A stretch of DNA of 64,000 nt from Tahibacter aquaticus (GTDB lineage Bacteria > Pseudomonadota > Gammaproteobacteria > Xanthomonadales > Rhodanobacteraceae), in contig NZ_SNZH01000002.1 in assembly GCF_004363655.1 (NCBI RefSeq), positions 610,873 through 674,872 of the forward strand, read 5' to 3'. Shown one piece after another: positions 1 to 10,301 of this stretch (within the stretch, counting starts at the first letter, position 1; each line of letters begins with the position of its first letter). The translations under genes were made by a program, and so were the position numbers. Below the pieces are notes generated by a model, which was not told the DNA's origin, did no database searches, and saw nothing but the letters and a program-made list of their open reading frames with translations.

Positions 1-186
1 CGTGCGCTTTTCCCCGACCACGAAAGTCTGCTTCGGCGCCACGCCGATGCGCAGCGAATCGGCCGGCTGCTCGCCGATGGCAATGCTCGCCTGCGGCTCG
101 CCAGGCGGGGCATCGGCCGCAACGGCCGTCGCGCTGCCCAGCAAAAGGGCCAGCGCGGCGGCGCGGCCGGCCTCAGCCCAGCGCAA
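1..186 (-). CDS. Putative secreted protein, 3' part missing (runs off the window)
   Basis: An open frame starts at a TTG at 186-184 that overlaps the end of accC by 14 bases and stays open to the window edge (62 codons visible). The first 25 residues look like a signal peptide: Arg at positions 2 and 8, a hydrophobic Ala/Leu core, then AVAADA as a likely cleavage area. The following segment, rich in Gly, Pro and Gln, would be periplasmic. I do not recognise the family from this fragment. In many relatives accC is followed by prmA, and this sequence does not look like PrmA. The start codon is inferred from the overlap and the signal-like N-terminus. Confidence 0.4.
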   Translation of the reverse strand, partial: MRWAEAGRAAALALLLGSATAVAADAPPGEPQASIAIGEQPADSLRIGVAPKQTFVVGEKRT

Positions 187-1540
187 TGCCTTTCTCTTTC
201 TGCTCGGCAATGCGCTTCTCCAGGTAATGGATGTTCTGCCCGCCGGCCTGGAAGCCGACGTCGCTCATGATGCGCTGCTGCAGCGGGATATTGGTCTTCA
301 CCCCGTCGATGACCATTTCCGCCAGGGCCAGGCGCATGCGCGCGATGGCGGTGGCGCGGTCGCGGCCGTGCACGATCAGCTTGCCGATCATCGAATCGTA
401 GTTCGGCGGAATGCGGTAGCCGTCGTAGATGTGCGTGTCCAGGCGTACGCCGGGGCCGCCGGCGCCGAGGAAGCGCTTGACCGTGCCGGGCGAGGGCATG
501 AAGGTGTCTGGGTCTTCCGCGTTGATGCGGCATTCAACGGCGTGGCCGGTGAAGGTCACGTCTTCCTGGCGCAGCGACAGCTTTTCGCCGGAGGCGATCA
601 GCAGCTGCTCGCGTACCAGGTCAACACCGGTGATCAGTTCCGTCACCGGATGTTCCACCTGGATGCGGGTGTTCATCTCGATGAAGTAGAAGCGGCCATT
701 CTCGTAGAGGAATTCGAACGTGCCGGCGCCGCGATAGCCGATGCGCAGGCAGGCCTCGACGCAGACCTGGCCGATTTCGGCGCGCTGTTCCGCGCTGATG
801 CCCGGTGCCGGCGCTTCTTCCACCACTTTCTGGTGGCGCCGCTGCATGGAGCAGTCGCGCTCGCCCAGGTGGATGGCATTGCCCTGGCCGTCGGCCAGCA
901 CCTGGATTTCCACGTGGCGTGGGTTCTCCAGGAATTTTTCCATGTACACCATGTCGTTGCTGAAGGCCGCCTTGGCCTCCGACTTGGTCATGGTGATGGC
1001 GTTGTGCAGGTGCGCTTCGGTGTGCACGACGCGCATGCCGCGGCCGCCGCCGCCGCCGGCCGCCTTGATGATGATCGGATAGCCGATGTCGCGCGCGATG
1101 CGGCCGTTTTCCACCGGGTCGTCGCCCAGCGGTCCGCCGGAACCCGGCACGCAGGGCACGCCGGCGGCCTTCATTGCCTTGATGGCCTCGACCTTGTCGC
1201 CCATCAGGCGAATGACGTTGGCGGTAGGCCCGATGAAAATGAAGCCGGATTTTTCGCAGCGCTCGGCAAAATCGGCGTTTTCCGACAGGAAACCGTAGCC
1301 CGGGTGGATGGCCTGGGCATCGGTGACTTCAGCCGCGGCGATGATGGCCGGTACGTTCAGATAGCTTTCCGAGGCCGGCGCCGGGCCGATGCAGACCGAC
1401 TCGTCCGCCATGCCGACGTGCTTCAGATTGCGGTCGACCGTGGAATGCACGGCCACGGTCTTGATGCCGAGGGTGTGGCAGGCGCGCAGCACGCGCAGCG
1501 CAATCTCGCCGCGATTGGCGATGACAACTTTGTCGAGCAT
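173..1540 (-). CDS. accC: Acetyl-CoA carboxylase, biotin carboxylase subunit AccC
   Basis: The 455-residue product carboxylates the biotin of AccB with bicarbonate and ATP, the first half-reaction of acetyl-CoA carboxylase in fatty-acid synthesis, in the cytoplasm. It opens with [20 protein letters not shown], the typical biotin carboxylase N-terminus. The ATP-grasp domain shows the glycine-rich loop [25 protein letters not shown] and [16 protein letters not shown]. Length equals the family norm (about 450). It lies 13 bases downstream of accB on the same strand, the usual accBC operon. The identification is secure. Confidence 0.98.
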   Translation of the reverse strand: MLDKVVIANRGEIALRVLRACHTLGIKTVAVHSTVDRNLKHVGMADESVCIGPAPASESYLNVPAIIAAAEVTDAQAIHPGYGFLSENADFAERCEKSGFIFIGPTANVIRLMGDKVEAIKAMKAAGVPCVPGSGGPLGDDPVENGRIARDIGYPIIIKAAGGGGGRGMRVVHTEAHLHNAITMTKSEAKAAFSNDMVYMEKFLENPRHVEIQVLADGQGNAIHLGERDCSMQRRHQKVVEEAPAPGISAEQRAEIGQVCVEACLRIGYRGAGTFEFLYENGRFYFIEMNTRIQVEHPVTELITGVDLVREQLLIASGEKLSLRQEDVTFTGHAVECRINAEDPDTFMPSPGTVKRFLGAGGPGVRLDTHIYDGYRIPPNYDSMIGKLIVHGRDRATAIARMRLALAEMVIDGVKTNIPLQQRIMSDVGFQAGGQNIHYLEKRIAEQKEKGIALG

Positions 1541-1553
1541 GGGTGTGGTCCGC

Positions 1554-2051
1554 TCAGCCGATCACGAAGAGGGGTTCATCGAACTCGATCGGCCGGCCGC
1601 TGCTGGCGAGGATGGCCAGCACGGTTCCGCCGACATCGGCTTCGATCTGATTGAACATCTTCATCGCTTCGATGATGGCCAGGGTATCGCCGGGCTTGAC
1701 CTGCTGGCCCAGCTTGACGAACGGCGGCGCTTCCGGATTGGGCGAGGCGTAGTAGGTGCCGACCATCGGCGAGCGCACCACATGGCCGTCGGGCAGCGCC
1801 TTGGTCGTCGCGGTACCGGGGGTTTCCGGTGCCGGCGCCTGAGCCGGTGCCGCACCGCCCTGGGCGCGATGCTGTTCAACATGCACATGAGTGACCGGAG
1901 CGGGCACGGCCGCCGCCGTCATCATCGGCAGGGTCATGCCGCGCGGCAGGCGGCTCAGGCGAACGACTTCCTCGCCTTCCTTGATTTCCAGTTCGGCCAG
2001 ATTCGACTCTTCCAGTATGTCGATCAGCTTCTTGATTTTGCGCAGGTCCAC
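1554..2051 (-). CDS. accB: Acetyl-CoA carboxylase biotin carboxyl carrier protein AccB
   Basis: This 165-residue protein carries the biotin that shuttles carboxyl groups between AccC and the carboxyltransferase. The N-terminal 35 residues ([20 protein letters not shown]) form the conserved BCCP dimerisation segment. An Ala/Pro-rich linker at about 45-85 precedes the biotinyl domain, with the biotinylation motif EAMKM and the acceptor Lys at residue 131. The start is a GTG, with a GAGGA Shine-Dalgarno sequence eight bases upstream and no ATG available. It sits between aroQ and accC, an arrangement common in gammaproteobacteria. Confidence 0.97.
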   Translation of the reverse strand: MDLRKIKKLIDILEESNLAELEIKEGEEVVRLSRLPRGMTLPMMTAAAVPAPVTHVHVEQHRAQGGAAPAQAPAPETPGTATTKALPDGHVVRSPMVGTYYASPNPEAPPFVKLGQQVKPGDTLAIIEAMKMFNQIEADVGGTVLAILASSGRPIEFDEPLFVIG

Positions 2052-2085
2052 GGACGGATCCTCAGGTGCGTTGGCTAACTAGGGA

Positions 2086-2523
2086 CTAGGACAGGCGGCG
2101 CATCGCGGCGTGCAGCGCCAGACGGTAGCTGTCGGCGCCGAATCCACAGATGACACCGACGGCAATGTCGGAAAAATACGAATGCCTGCGGAACGGTTCG
2201 CGCGCATGCACGTTCGACAGGTGCAACTCGATAAACGGCAGGGCGACAGCCAGCAGCGCGTCGCGCAGGGCAATGCTGGTATGCGTGAAAGCGGCCGGGT
2301 TGATCAGGATGAACGCGCTGCCGTCGTCGCGTGCGGCGTGGATGCGCTCGATCAGCGCATGCTCGGCATTCGACTGGAAACTGTGTAGTTCATGGCCGCT
2401 GCCTTGCGCGATAGCGGCAAGATCGCTGACGATGTCCGCCAGCGTCGCATGCCCGTAGGTATCCGGCTCGCGTGTGCCGAGCAGGTTCAGATTGGGGCCA
2501 TGCAGCAGCAGGATCTTGGCCAA
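2086..2523 (-). CDS. aroQ: 3-dehydroquinate dehydratase, type II
   Basis: The 145-residue enzyme dehydrates 3-dehydroquinate to 3-dehydroshikimate in the shikimate pathway. Type II hallmarks are visible: [17 protein letters not shown] near the N-terminus with the catalytic Tyr at residue 23, the [16 protein letters not shown] segment, and [21 protein letters not shown] with the catalytic His. The length fits the dodecameric type II family. The start is a TTG (2523-2521), six bases after a GGAGA ribosome site; no ATG lies in frame before the conserved N-terminus. It lies 34 bases upstream of accB and is probably co-transcribed with it. Confidence 0.96.
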   Translation of the reverse strand: MAKILLLHGPNLNLLGTREPDTYGHATLADIVSDLAAIAQGSGHELHSFQSNAEHALIERIHAARDDGSAFILINPAAFTHTSIALRDALLAVALPFIELHLSNVHAREPFRRHSYFSDIAVGVICGFGADSYRLALHAAMRRLS

Positions 2524-2647
2524 GCCGGCTCTCCGTTGCCGGCATGGGACCGGCTGGGGCGCGCAAGTCTGCGCTTGGCCGCCAATCTTGTCCAGTTCGG
2601 CGACAATCGCCGATGTTTAACCGGGTCATTGGAAAAGCCTTGCGCTT

Positions 2648-2986
2648 TCAGGCCTTCTTGACGAACGCCGATTTCAGTTGCATGGCGCCGAAACCGTCGA
2701 TCTTGCAGTCGATGTCGTGGTCGCCGTCGTCGACCAGGCGTATGGCTTTGACCTTGGTGCCGACCTTCACCACCGACGACGAGCCACGGATTTTCAGATC
2801 CTTGATCACGGTGACGCTGTCGCCGTCCTGCAGCACAGTGCCGTGGGCATCGCGCACGACGCGGGTTTCTTCCGCAGCCAGTGCAACGGCCGACCATTCG
2901 TGTGCGCATTCCGGACAGACGTACTGGCCGCCGTCTTCGTAGGTATAGGCCGACTGGCAGTGCGGGCAGGGCGGAAGCTCGGTCAT
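2648..2986 (-). CDS. yjdM: Zinc-ribbon protein of the YjdM/PhnA family
   Basis: A 112-residue protein with an N-terminal zinc ribbon (CPHCQSAY, then CPECAHEW about 18 residues later) followed by the PhnA-type beta domain: [40 protein letters not shown] and [19 protein letters not shown]. The family was named from the E. coli phn region but is not required for phosphonate use; its function is unknown. The ATG at 2986 is chosen because residues upstream of it in the same frame are low-quality and the family starts just before the CPxC pair. Confidence 0.9.
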   Translation of the reverse strand: MTELPPCPHCQSAYTYEDGGQYVCPECAHEWSAVALAAEETRVVRDAHGTVLQDGDSVTVIKDLKIRGSSSVVKVGTKVKAIRLVDDGDHDIDCKIDGFGAMQLKSAFVKKA

Positions 2987-3083
2987 TGCAGGGGTTCGGA
3001 AAAGTGCGGGCTGGCATGGTCGGTCAAGCGTCCCACGCGCTGCAAATCTTTCTGCTGCTGGCGCCTGTCGGTTGCGGCCGCTC

Positions 3084-3722
3084 TTACGGTGCGTTGGCGT
3101 AATGCGGCGCCAGCCAGCCTTCCAGCGTGGCTTCGGTGATTTCGCCCAGGCGCGTATCGAGGATGCGCCCGTCGCGGCTGAGCAACACGCTGAACGGCAG
3201 GGCGCCATAGGTATTGCCGAAACGTAGCGCCGGGTTCAATGCAGGCTGCGCCGGAAACAGTATCGGGTAGCCGACCGGCGTTTCGCGCAGGAAGCTTTCC
3301 ACATCACCCGCTTCGTCCAGCGCAATGCCGACCACCTGTACGCCGTGGCCGGCGTGCTTTTGCTGGAAGCGGTCGAGCTCCGGCATTTCCTTGCGGCAGG
3401 GCGCACACCAGGTGGCCCAGAAATTCAGCACGACGAGCTTGTCCGGCCACTGCGCCAGCGTTGCGCGCTGGCCTTGCCGGTCCAGCAAGGCCAGTGCCGG
3501 GGCCGGATCGCCCTTGCCGGCGACAGGCACGCCGCTTGGCGCCTTCGGCCGCGCAGCGTCTGTCCAGGCCTCGGCCAGTCCGCGCGTCAGCGCAGACCGG
3601 CTCATCAGGTCGGTAATTCCGCGTGGCGCCCCTTTGCCCGTGACGATGCTGCCGACGACCAGCCCGGCCACGCCGGCGGCCAGCGCGAGCGCACCGACTG
3701 CGGCGGTCTGGCGCCAGCCCAT
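3084..3722 (-). CDS. TlpA-like membrane-anchored thiol-disulfide oxidoreductase
   Basis: A 212-residue protein with one N-terminal membrane segment (residues about 8-28, [20 protein letters not shown]) and a periplasmic thioredoxin fold. The redox motif is WCAPC within [18 protein letters not shown], preceded by a [13 protein letters not shown] strand typical of TlpA/ResA proteins. It starts within the stop codon of dsbD (TGATG, one-base overlap), so the two are translationally coupled. This fits a role as a periplasmic reductant fed by DsbD. The exact client (cytochrome c maturation or another) cannot be read from the sequence. Confidence 0.93.
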   Translation of the reverse strand: MGWRQTAAVGALALAAGVAGLVVGSIVTGKGAPRGITDLMSRSALTRGLAEAWTDAARPKAPSGVPVAGKGDPAPALALLDRQGQRATLAQWPDKLVVLNFWATWCAPCRKEMPELDRFQQKHAGHGVQVVGIALDEAGDVESFLRETPVGYPILFPAQPALNPALRFGNTYGALPFSVLLSRDGRILDTRLGEITEATLEGWLAPHYANAP

Positions 3723-6088
3723 CAGCGGCCCGCCTTGGCGACGCGGGCGGCGAACTTGTCGGCGGCTTCGAAGCCGATCAGGCGCTGGCCGCGGATTTCG
3801 CGCCCGTCGCTGGCGAAGAAGATCGTCGCCGGTGGCCCGAACAGGGTGAAGTGCTTGAGCAGGGCCTGATCGGTGTCGTCATTGGCGGTCACGTCGGCCT
3901 TGAGCAGGGTATAGCCGCTCAGTGCCGCGTGCACTTCCGGCTTGGTAAAGGTGAACTTCTCCATTTCCTTGCAGGACACGCACCAGTCGGCATAGAAATC
4001 CAGCATGACCGGCTTGCCCTGGCCCAGTTCGCGCTCTAGGTCGGCCACGCTCTTGATGCTGCGGAACGGCAGATGTTCGCTGTTGCCGGCGGCCGTGCCG
4101 CCGCCGCGCATGCCTTTCAGTGGCTGCAGCGGGTCGTTCGAGCCGGCCAGCGCGCCGATCAGCTGCGCTGCGCCGGCAATCAGCAGGATCACGCCCAGCG
4201 CCTTCCACAGCCGGCTCCAGCCGGAAGCGCCCTCGGCCAGCCGTTCCAGTGCACCGAGATAGACGCCGCAGGCGATCGCCAGCACGCCGATCAGCAGCAT
4301 GGTCCAGACCGGATCGAGGATGCGCGACAGCATCCAGATCGCCAGCGCCAGGAAGCTCACGCCGAACACAGCCTTGACCGCGTCCATCCAGGCGCCGGCG
4401 CGGGGCAGCAGCTTGCCCGCAGCCGTGCCGGCAACGACCAGCGGCGCGCCCATGCCCAGCGACAGCACGAACAGGGCCAGGCCGCCGAATACCGGGTCGC
4501 GGGTCTGGCTGATATACAGCACGGCCGCGGCCAGCGGCGGCGCCACACAGGGGCCGACGATCAGTGCCGACAGCACGCCCATGACGGCCACGCCGGTCAG
4601 CGAACCGCCCTGCTGGCGATTGCTCACGCCGGCAATGCGGTTCTGCAGTGCGCTGGGTAGCTGCAGTTCGTAGAAGCCGAACATCGACAGCGACAGCAGC
4701 ACGAACAAGGCCGCAAAACTGATCAGTATCCAGGGCTGCTGGAACAGCGCCTGCAGATTCGCGCCAACCAGCCCGGCCGCGACACCGGCAATGGTGAACA
4801 CCACGGTCGAAGCGAGTACATAGACCGCCGACAGCACAAAGGCGCGCCGCGTCGATACGTTGTCGCCGGCGCCGGCGATGATGCCGGACAGGATGGGCAG
4901 CATCGGGAATACGCAGGGCGTGAATGCCAGCAGCAGGCCGAAGCCGAAGAACGACAGCAGCGCAAACAGGCGGTCGCCGGACAGGCGCGAAGCCAGCACC
5001 TGTTCTTCCGACTGGCCGCCGTCGCCTGCGGCTGCGGCGGGTTTGTCCGCTACCGAAGCCGCATAGCGCGCGTTGCCGGCCTTGAGCTGTTCGGCCGTCG
5101 CCGCGGGCAGGTCGACGCTGGCACTGCGCTTCATCACCGGATAGCACAGGCCGCCGTCTTCGCAGCCCTGGAACTCGGCCTGAATATTCAGCTTGCCGGC
5201 CTTGCCGTCGTCGCGCTGCAGCGGAATCGGTAGCTCGACCTGATCGAAATAGACGGTCACCTCGCCGAAATGCTCGTCCTTGTGAAGCTTGCCCGCCGGC
5301 CATTTGCCCTGGCCCAGGCGCGCGCTGCTGCCGTCGGGCAGGCTCAGCACGGTCTTGTCCCGGTACAGGTAATAGCCCTTGGGCATGGTCCAGCGCGCCA
5401 GCAGCTCGGTCGGACTGGTGGCGATGGTTTCGAACACGAAGGCCTGTTCCGGCGGCAGCGGCAGTTTTTCCGTACCCTCGGCGGTATTCGCCGTGCCGGT
5501 GTCCATGGGCGCGTCCAGGGCCGGCTTGCCCAGCTGGCCCAGGGCCGACTTGAGATTGCCAGCGGGGGGGGAACCGGTCAGGCCGCTGTCGGCCGCGGGC
5601 GGAGCCAGCGCCGCAGCCAGCGGATTCGCTGCCGGCGCCGCCGCAGCGGGCGGGAGCGTGAAGCTAAGCTTGGTGATATGCGGCGGATAGCAGATCTTCG
5701 GCTCGCGCTCGTGGCAGCCCTGGATGCTCACGCTGAATTCCGCCGTATTGCCCGTGCTACCCAGGCTGAGCGGCTGCCGTGCCGTGGCCTTGCCGTGATA
5801 GACCTCGACATCGCCGAGGAACTCGTCGTGTTTCTGCTCGCCCGCTGGCAGTTCCAGCGTGCCCAGGCTGAGGCCCTCGCCGGGCTTGGCCGTCTTGATG
5901 CGCGAGCGGTACAGGTAGTAGCCGTCGGCGATCTTCCATTCCAGCTGGACCGCGTCGCGTCCCAGCACCGTGCTGGTGAGCGCGAAGGCTTCCTCAACCC
6001 GCAGCAGATCGGTTTCGGACTGGGCCTGGGCCAGGTTCAGTCCCAGCAGGCCGGCGGCCAGCAGGGCACAGCGGGCGAAACGACTCAT
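3722..6088 (-). CDS. dsbD: Thiol:disulfide interchange protein DsbD with two N-terminal alpha-type domains
   Basis: DsbD carries electrons from cytoplasmic thioredoxin across the inner membrane to periplasmic partners. The 788-residue product has a signal peptide (residues 1-22), then two successive DsbD-alpha-like domains: about 25-146 with the pair C125/C133, and about 210-330 with C309/C315. A Pro/Ala-rich linker separates them. The membrane domain follows with its two half-site cysteines (FTPCVFPMLP and VGPCVAPPL), and a C-terminal thioredoxin-like gamma domain with DWCVSCKEME. E. coli DsbD has about 565 residues and a single alpha domain, so the extra domain explains the length. The ATG at 6088 places the signal peptide at the N-terminus. 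Confidence 0.95.
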   Translation of the reverse strand: MSRFARCALLAAGLLGLNLAQAQSETDLLRVEEAFALTSTVLGRDAVQLEWKIADGYYLYRSRIKTAKPGEGLSLGTLELPAGEQKHDEFLGDVEVYHGKATARQPLSLGSTGNTAEFSVSIQGCHEREPKICYPPHITKLSFTLPPAAAAPAANPLAAALAPPAADSGLTGSPPAGNLKSALGQLGKPALDAPMDTGTANTAEGTEKLPLPPEQAFVFETIATSPTELLARWTMPKGYYLYRDKTVLSLPDGSSARLGQGKWPAGKLHKDEHFGEVTVYFDQVELPIPLQRDDGKAGKLNIQAEFQGCEDGGLCYPVMKRSASVDLPAATAEQLKAGNARYAASVADKPAAAAGDGGQSEEQVLASRLSGDRLFALLSFFGFGLLLAFTPCVFPMLPILSGIIAGAGDNVSTRRAFVLSAVYVLASTVVFTIAGVAAGLVGANLQALFQQPWILISFAALFVLLSLSMFGFYELQLPSALQNRIAGVSNRQQGGSLTGVAVMGVLSALIVGPCVAPPLAAAVLYISQTRDPVFGGLALFVLSLGMGAPLVVAGTAAGKLLPRAGAWMDAVKAVFGVSFLALAIWMLSRILDPVWTMLLIGVLAIACGVYLGALERLAEGASGWSRLWKALGVILLIAGAAQLIGALAGSNDPLQPLKGMRGGGTAAGNSEHLPFRSIKSVADLERELGQGKPVMLDFYADWCVSCKEMEKFTFTKPEVHAALSGYTLLKADVTANDDTDQALLKHFTLFGPPATIFFASDGREIRGQRLIGFEAADKFAARVAKAGR

Positions 6089-6171
6089 CGCAGCTCCACA
6101 AGCATTCGATTCGATGACAGACCGGCACCGCAGCGTAGTTCTTGCAGGTCGCGAGATCCGGTACGGCAACT

Positions 6172-6495
6172 TCAGTGCGCGTCGGCCGTGGATTCGGCGA
6201 TCCAGGCCAGGTACGGCGCATGCCCCAGGGCGACATCGACCGCGATCACCTCGGGGAGTTCATACGGATGCAGCTCGACAATGCGCCGGCGCAACGCCTC
6301 GAAGCGTGCCCGACTGGTCTTGATAAGCAACAGGTATTCCGTATCGACCTGGGTGCGGCCTTCCCAGCGATAGGTCGATTCCACGCCGGGCAGGCGATTG
6401 ACGCAGGCGGCCAGGCCTTCGTCGACCAGGGCTGTGGCCAGGCGCCCGGCCACATCCGCGGCCGGCACGGTGCAATACACAATCAGCGCAGACAT
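6172..6495 (-). CDS. cutA: Divalent-cation tolerance protein CutA
   Basis: The 107-residue protein matches the trimeric, PII-like CutA family: ACVNRLPGVESTYRWEGR near residues 30-47, EYLLLIKTSRARFEAL, and HPYELPEVIAVDVALGHAPYLAWI at the C-terminus. The family has been linked to copper tolerance, though its precise role is debated. The ATG at 6495 is chosen because the family begins about eight residues before the first strand. It precedes dsbD by 83 bases, the usual cutA-dsbD order, and is divergent from groES. Confidence 0.95.
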   Translation of the reverse strand: MSALIVYCTVPAADVAGRLATALVDEGLAACVNRLPGVESTYRWEGRTQVDTEYLLLIKTSRARFEALRRRIVELHPYELPEVIAVDVALGHAPYLAWIAESTADAH

Positions 6496-6589
6496 GGCGG
6501 TGCCGCGGTCGTCCAGGGGCGCGCACGATAACCCGTCCCGGCCGGAACGGCTCAGCACTGCGTCGAATTTACGCGTTGTGCCTGCCCCC

Positions 6590-6618
6590 CTTGAAAGCGC
6601 GGCCTTGCTCCTAAATAT
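6590..6618 (+). promoter_or_regulatory. Candidate sigma-32 heat-shock promoter of groESL
   Basis: CTTGAAA at 6590-6596 matches the sigma-32 -35 consensus exactly. After 14 bases, CTAAATAT at 6611-6618 matches the -10 consensus CCCCATNT at four of eight positions. It lies 136 bases before the groES start and upstream of the CIRCE element, so transcripts from it would pass through the operator. Assigned by motif only. Confidence 0.5.
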
Positions 6619-6667
6619 GTGGCGCCACGCTGACAGGCAGTTGCCATGTCACACTGAACGGCTAAAA

Positions 6668-6694
6668 TTGGCACTCACCGACGACGAGTGCTAA
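6668..6694. promoter_or_regulatory. CIRCE operator (HrcA binding site)
   Basis: The inverted repeat TTGGCACTC-N9-GAGTGCTAA matches the CIRCE consensus TTAGCACTC-N9-GAGTGCTAA with a single change (A to G at position 3). It ends 59 bases before the groES start codon. CIRCE is bound by the HrcA repressor, which is not encoded in this window. With the upstream sigma-32-like promoter it suggests dual heat-shock control of groESL. Confidence 0.93.
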
Positions 6695-6753
6695 CAGTTC
6701 GTCAGAAAACCTTTTTGAATCAATTCCTTGTCCACCTATTGAAGGAACAGCCC

Positions 6754-7044
6754 ATGAAGCTTCGTCCCCTGCACGACCGCGTCATCATCAAGCGCCTGGA
6801 AGCCGAGACCAAGTCCGCCGGCGGCATCGTCATCCCCGACAGCGCCACCGAAAAGCCCGTTCGCGGCGAAGTCGTCGCTGCCGGCAGCGGCAAGATCCTG
6901 GAAGACGGCAAGGTCCGTCCGATCGCGGTCAAGGCCGGCGACAAGGTTCTGTTCGGCAAGTACAGCGGCACCGAAGTGAAGATCGACGGCGAAGAGCTGC
7001 TGGTCATGCGCGAAGAAGATCTGCTGGCCGTGATCGAAGGCTGA
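6754..7044 (+). CDS. groES: Co-chaperonin GroES (Cpn10)
   Basis: The 96-residue product is the lid of the GroEL folding chamber. It begins [16 protein letters not shown] and contains the mobile-loop region [18 protein letters not shown], then [10 protein letters not shown] and [20 protein letters not shown], as expected for the family. A GAAGGA Shine-Dalgarno sequence lies about eight bases before the ATG; an upstream in-frame start would add 22 residues that do not belong to the family. CIRCE lies directly upstream and groEL follows after 124 bases. Confidence 0.98.
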   Translation: MKLRPLHDRVIIKRLEAETKSAGGIVIPDSATEKPVRGEVVAAGSGKILEDGKVRPIAVKAGDKVLFGKYSGTEVKIDGEELLVMREEDLLAVIEG

Positions 7045-7150
7045 GATATCGCCCGGGCCGGGCGCGAACCCCTCGCGGTCGTTCCGCAGCCCGCCCGAGT
7101 TCTGCGATCCCTCTGCACCGATCTACCCGTTCGCCACTTCCCCTTACTAA

Positions 7151-8821
<1,671 letters not shown>

Positions 8822-8850
8822 TCCCTGCCCTGGCTCGACCCAGCTAGTCA

Positions 8851-8880
8851 GAAGCCCCGCGATTGCGGGGCTTCTTTTTT
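8851..8880 (+). terminator. Rho-independent terminator of groESL
   Basis: A perfect 10-bp stem (GAAGCCCCGC / GCGGGGCTTC) with a GATT loop is followed directly by six T residues. It begins 29 bases after the groEL stop codon. Confidence 0.95.
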
Positions 8881-9077
8881 CTGCAAGCACCGCTCCCGCT
8901 GTTCTGTTGGCGAAGTGGCAGTCGCTGGGCATACTGATCGAATCCCTGTCGGCCGCGCCCCTCATCTCATCCCCGTCTGCCCCGCGCTATGGCGTTGCCG
9001 ATCCCTGGCTGCGAGGTTTCAGGTGAAGGACGTGCAAGGCTGATGGGAAGCGGTTATGAGCGGCAAAGGCTTGCGTC

Positions 9078-10049
9078 ATGAATGTTCTCAGCAACGAAAC
9101 CTTCGACTTTGAATATTTCATCGGCGGCTGCGTGCAGCTGGCACTGACGAGCGGGAATCTGGTGCACTGCCAGGCGACCTATCTGGCCGTCGAGCGCGAT
9201 CTGTTTCCTCCGCCGGCAACAGGGGAATCTGCAACATGACGATGAGCTGCGCCAACGCCTGGGGCTGGTGTTGGCCCGCGCGGTATGGCGGCGCCTGCCG
9301 CTACCATCGCTAGGCTATGTCTGCCCGACGTTGCCATCGCCGGAACGCAATAGTCCCTGCTATTGCGGGTCGGGCCGGAAGTTCAAGCTCTGCTGCGAAC
9401 CATTGACGCGCACAGCGCCAATGCAGGAACTCAATCTGTTGCCAGAAGTATTGAAACGCGTGCCGCGCAGCGAATGGACGACGCTGCCGGGCACTCGCGT
9501 CGATATCGATCTCGTTGCGCATACCGCCGGGCAGTGGCTCGACGACGGCGACCCGAAGTTGGCACTTGCGCTGCTGGAGCCGTGGTTCGTCGAAGATGGC
9601 AGTTTCGTCGCGCGGCGCGAATTGCTGTTCGACATGCTGCTCAACCTGTACTGCGACATGCGCAAGCCGCGAAAAAAATCCCAATTGTTACGTCGCGCAG
9701 CATTGCTCGGCGACGCGACATTGCGTTCGGGCGCTTTCCAGCGTCTGGCGACCATGGCATCGGACAAGAATCACTTTGCCAGTGCCTGGGACTGGTTCGA
9801 CCAGGCGCAGCGCGCCGACCCGACCCGACATCGGTATCCCTGTCCCATCTGGAAGTGATGCTGTTGCTCAGCGAAGGACGCGATGACGAGGCCAGGCGTT
9901 GTGCCGAATCCTGGATTCAGAACCTGTCGCGCCGCCGCGATCCTGAGCTTCAGCCATTGATCGGTTTCCTGCGTGAAATCCAGCGCAATGGCGCGGCAAT
10001 TCTGGAGCGGATCGCCGCGAACCCCACCAACCTGTGGCTGACGAACTAG
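9078..10049 (+). pseudogene. SEC-C motif protein gene broken by two apparent frameshifts
   Basis: Three frames together read as one helical protein of about 320 residues. Segment 1 (9078 to about 9225) starts with ATG and MNVLSNETFDFEYF. Near the GGGG run at 9222-9225 the reading appears to move to a second frame, which continues HDDELRQRLGLVLARAVWRR and holds the SEC-C zinc motif CYCGSGRKFKLCC. Near 9823-9832 the pentamer GACCC is duplicated; removing one copy joins the second frame to the third (SLSHLEVMLLLSEGRDDEAR), which ends at 10049. SEC-C motifs bind zinc and occur in SecA tails and many small proteins. The lesions could be real or errors in the sequence. Confidence 0.6.
9268..9858 (+). 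CDS. SEC-C domain protein, longest open segment of the broken gene
   Basis: This is the longest uninterrupted frame of the gene above (196 codons from the first in-frame ATG). It holds the SEC-C motif at residues about 29-42, then a helical, TPR-like region (WLDDGDPKLALALLEPW, then FASAWDWFDQAQRADP). The last nine codons, after the duplicated GACCC, are out of register with the likely ancestral protein. It would be translated, if at all, as a C-terminally truncated form. Function unknown. Confidence 0.5.
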   Translation: MLARAVWRRLPLPSLGYVCPTLPSPERNSPCYCGSGRKFKLCCEPLTRTAPMQELNLLPEVLKRVPRSEWTTLPGTRVDIDLVAHTAGQWLDDGDPKLALALLEPWFVEDGSFVARRELLFDMLLNLYCDMRKPRKKSQLLRRAALLGDATLRSGAFQRLATMASDKNHFASAWDWFDQAQRADPTRHRYPCPIWK

Positions 10050-10301
10050 CTGTCGGTTACCCCGGCTACCCGTGTGGGTTGATTCACGCGCGCTGCTGCC
10101 CGGCGCATTGCTGCCTGGAGCGGCACGCTCGGATTCGCCAGCCGGTGGATCATTGGCGCGTACAGTAGCCGTGTGTGCGATGCAGGCTGATGGTTGCGTC
10201 TGTGCATGCATCGCCCTGTCGCCGGACAGTCGAGTATGTACGGTGGCGCCTTGTAACATTTTACCAAAGCAGCCAGATCGCCAATTGAGTCTTACAGCGC
10301 G

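Noticed and set aside
2..1654. A 550-codon plus-strand frame opposite accC
   Set aside because: AccC is unmistakable on the other strand; this frame is an antisense shadow.
10050..10301. Possible cyclic-di-GMP riboswitch upstream of the diguanylate cyclase gene
   Set aside because: The conserved GEMM motifs are not visible; only a short CTGTC/GACAG stem was seen.
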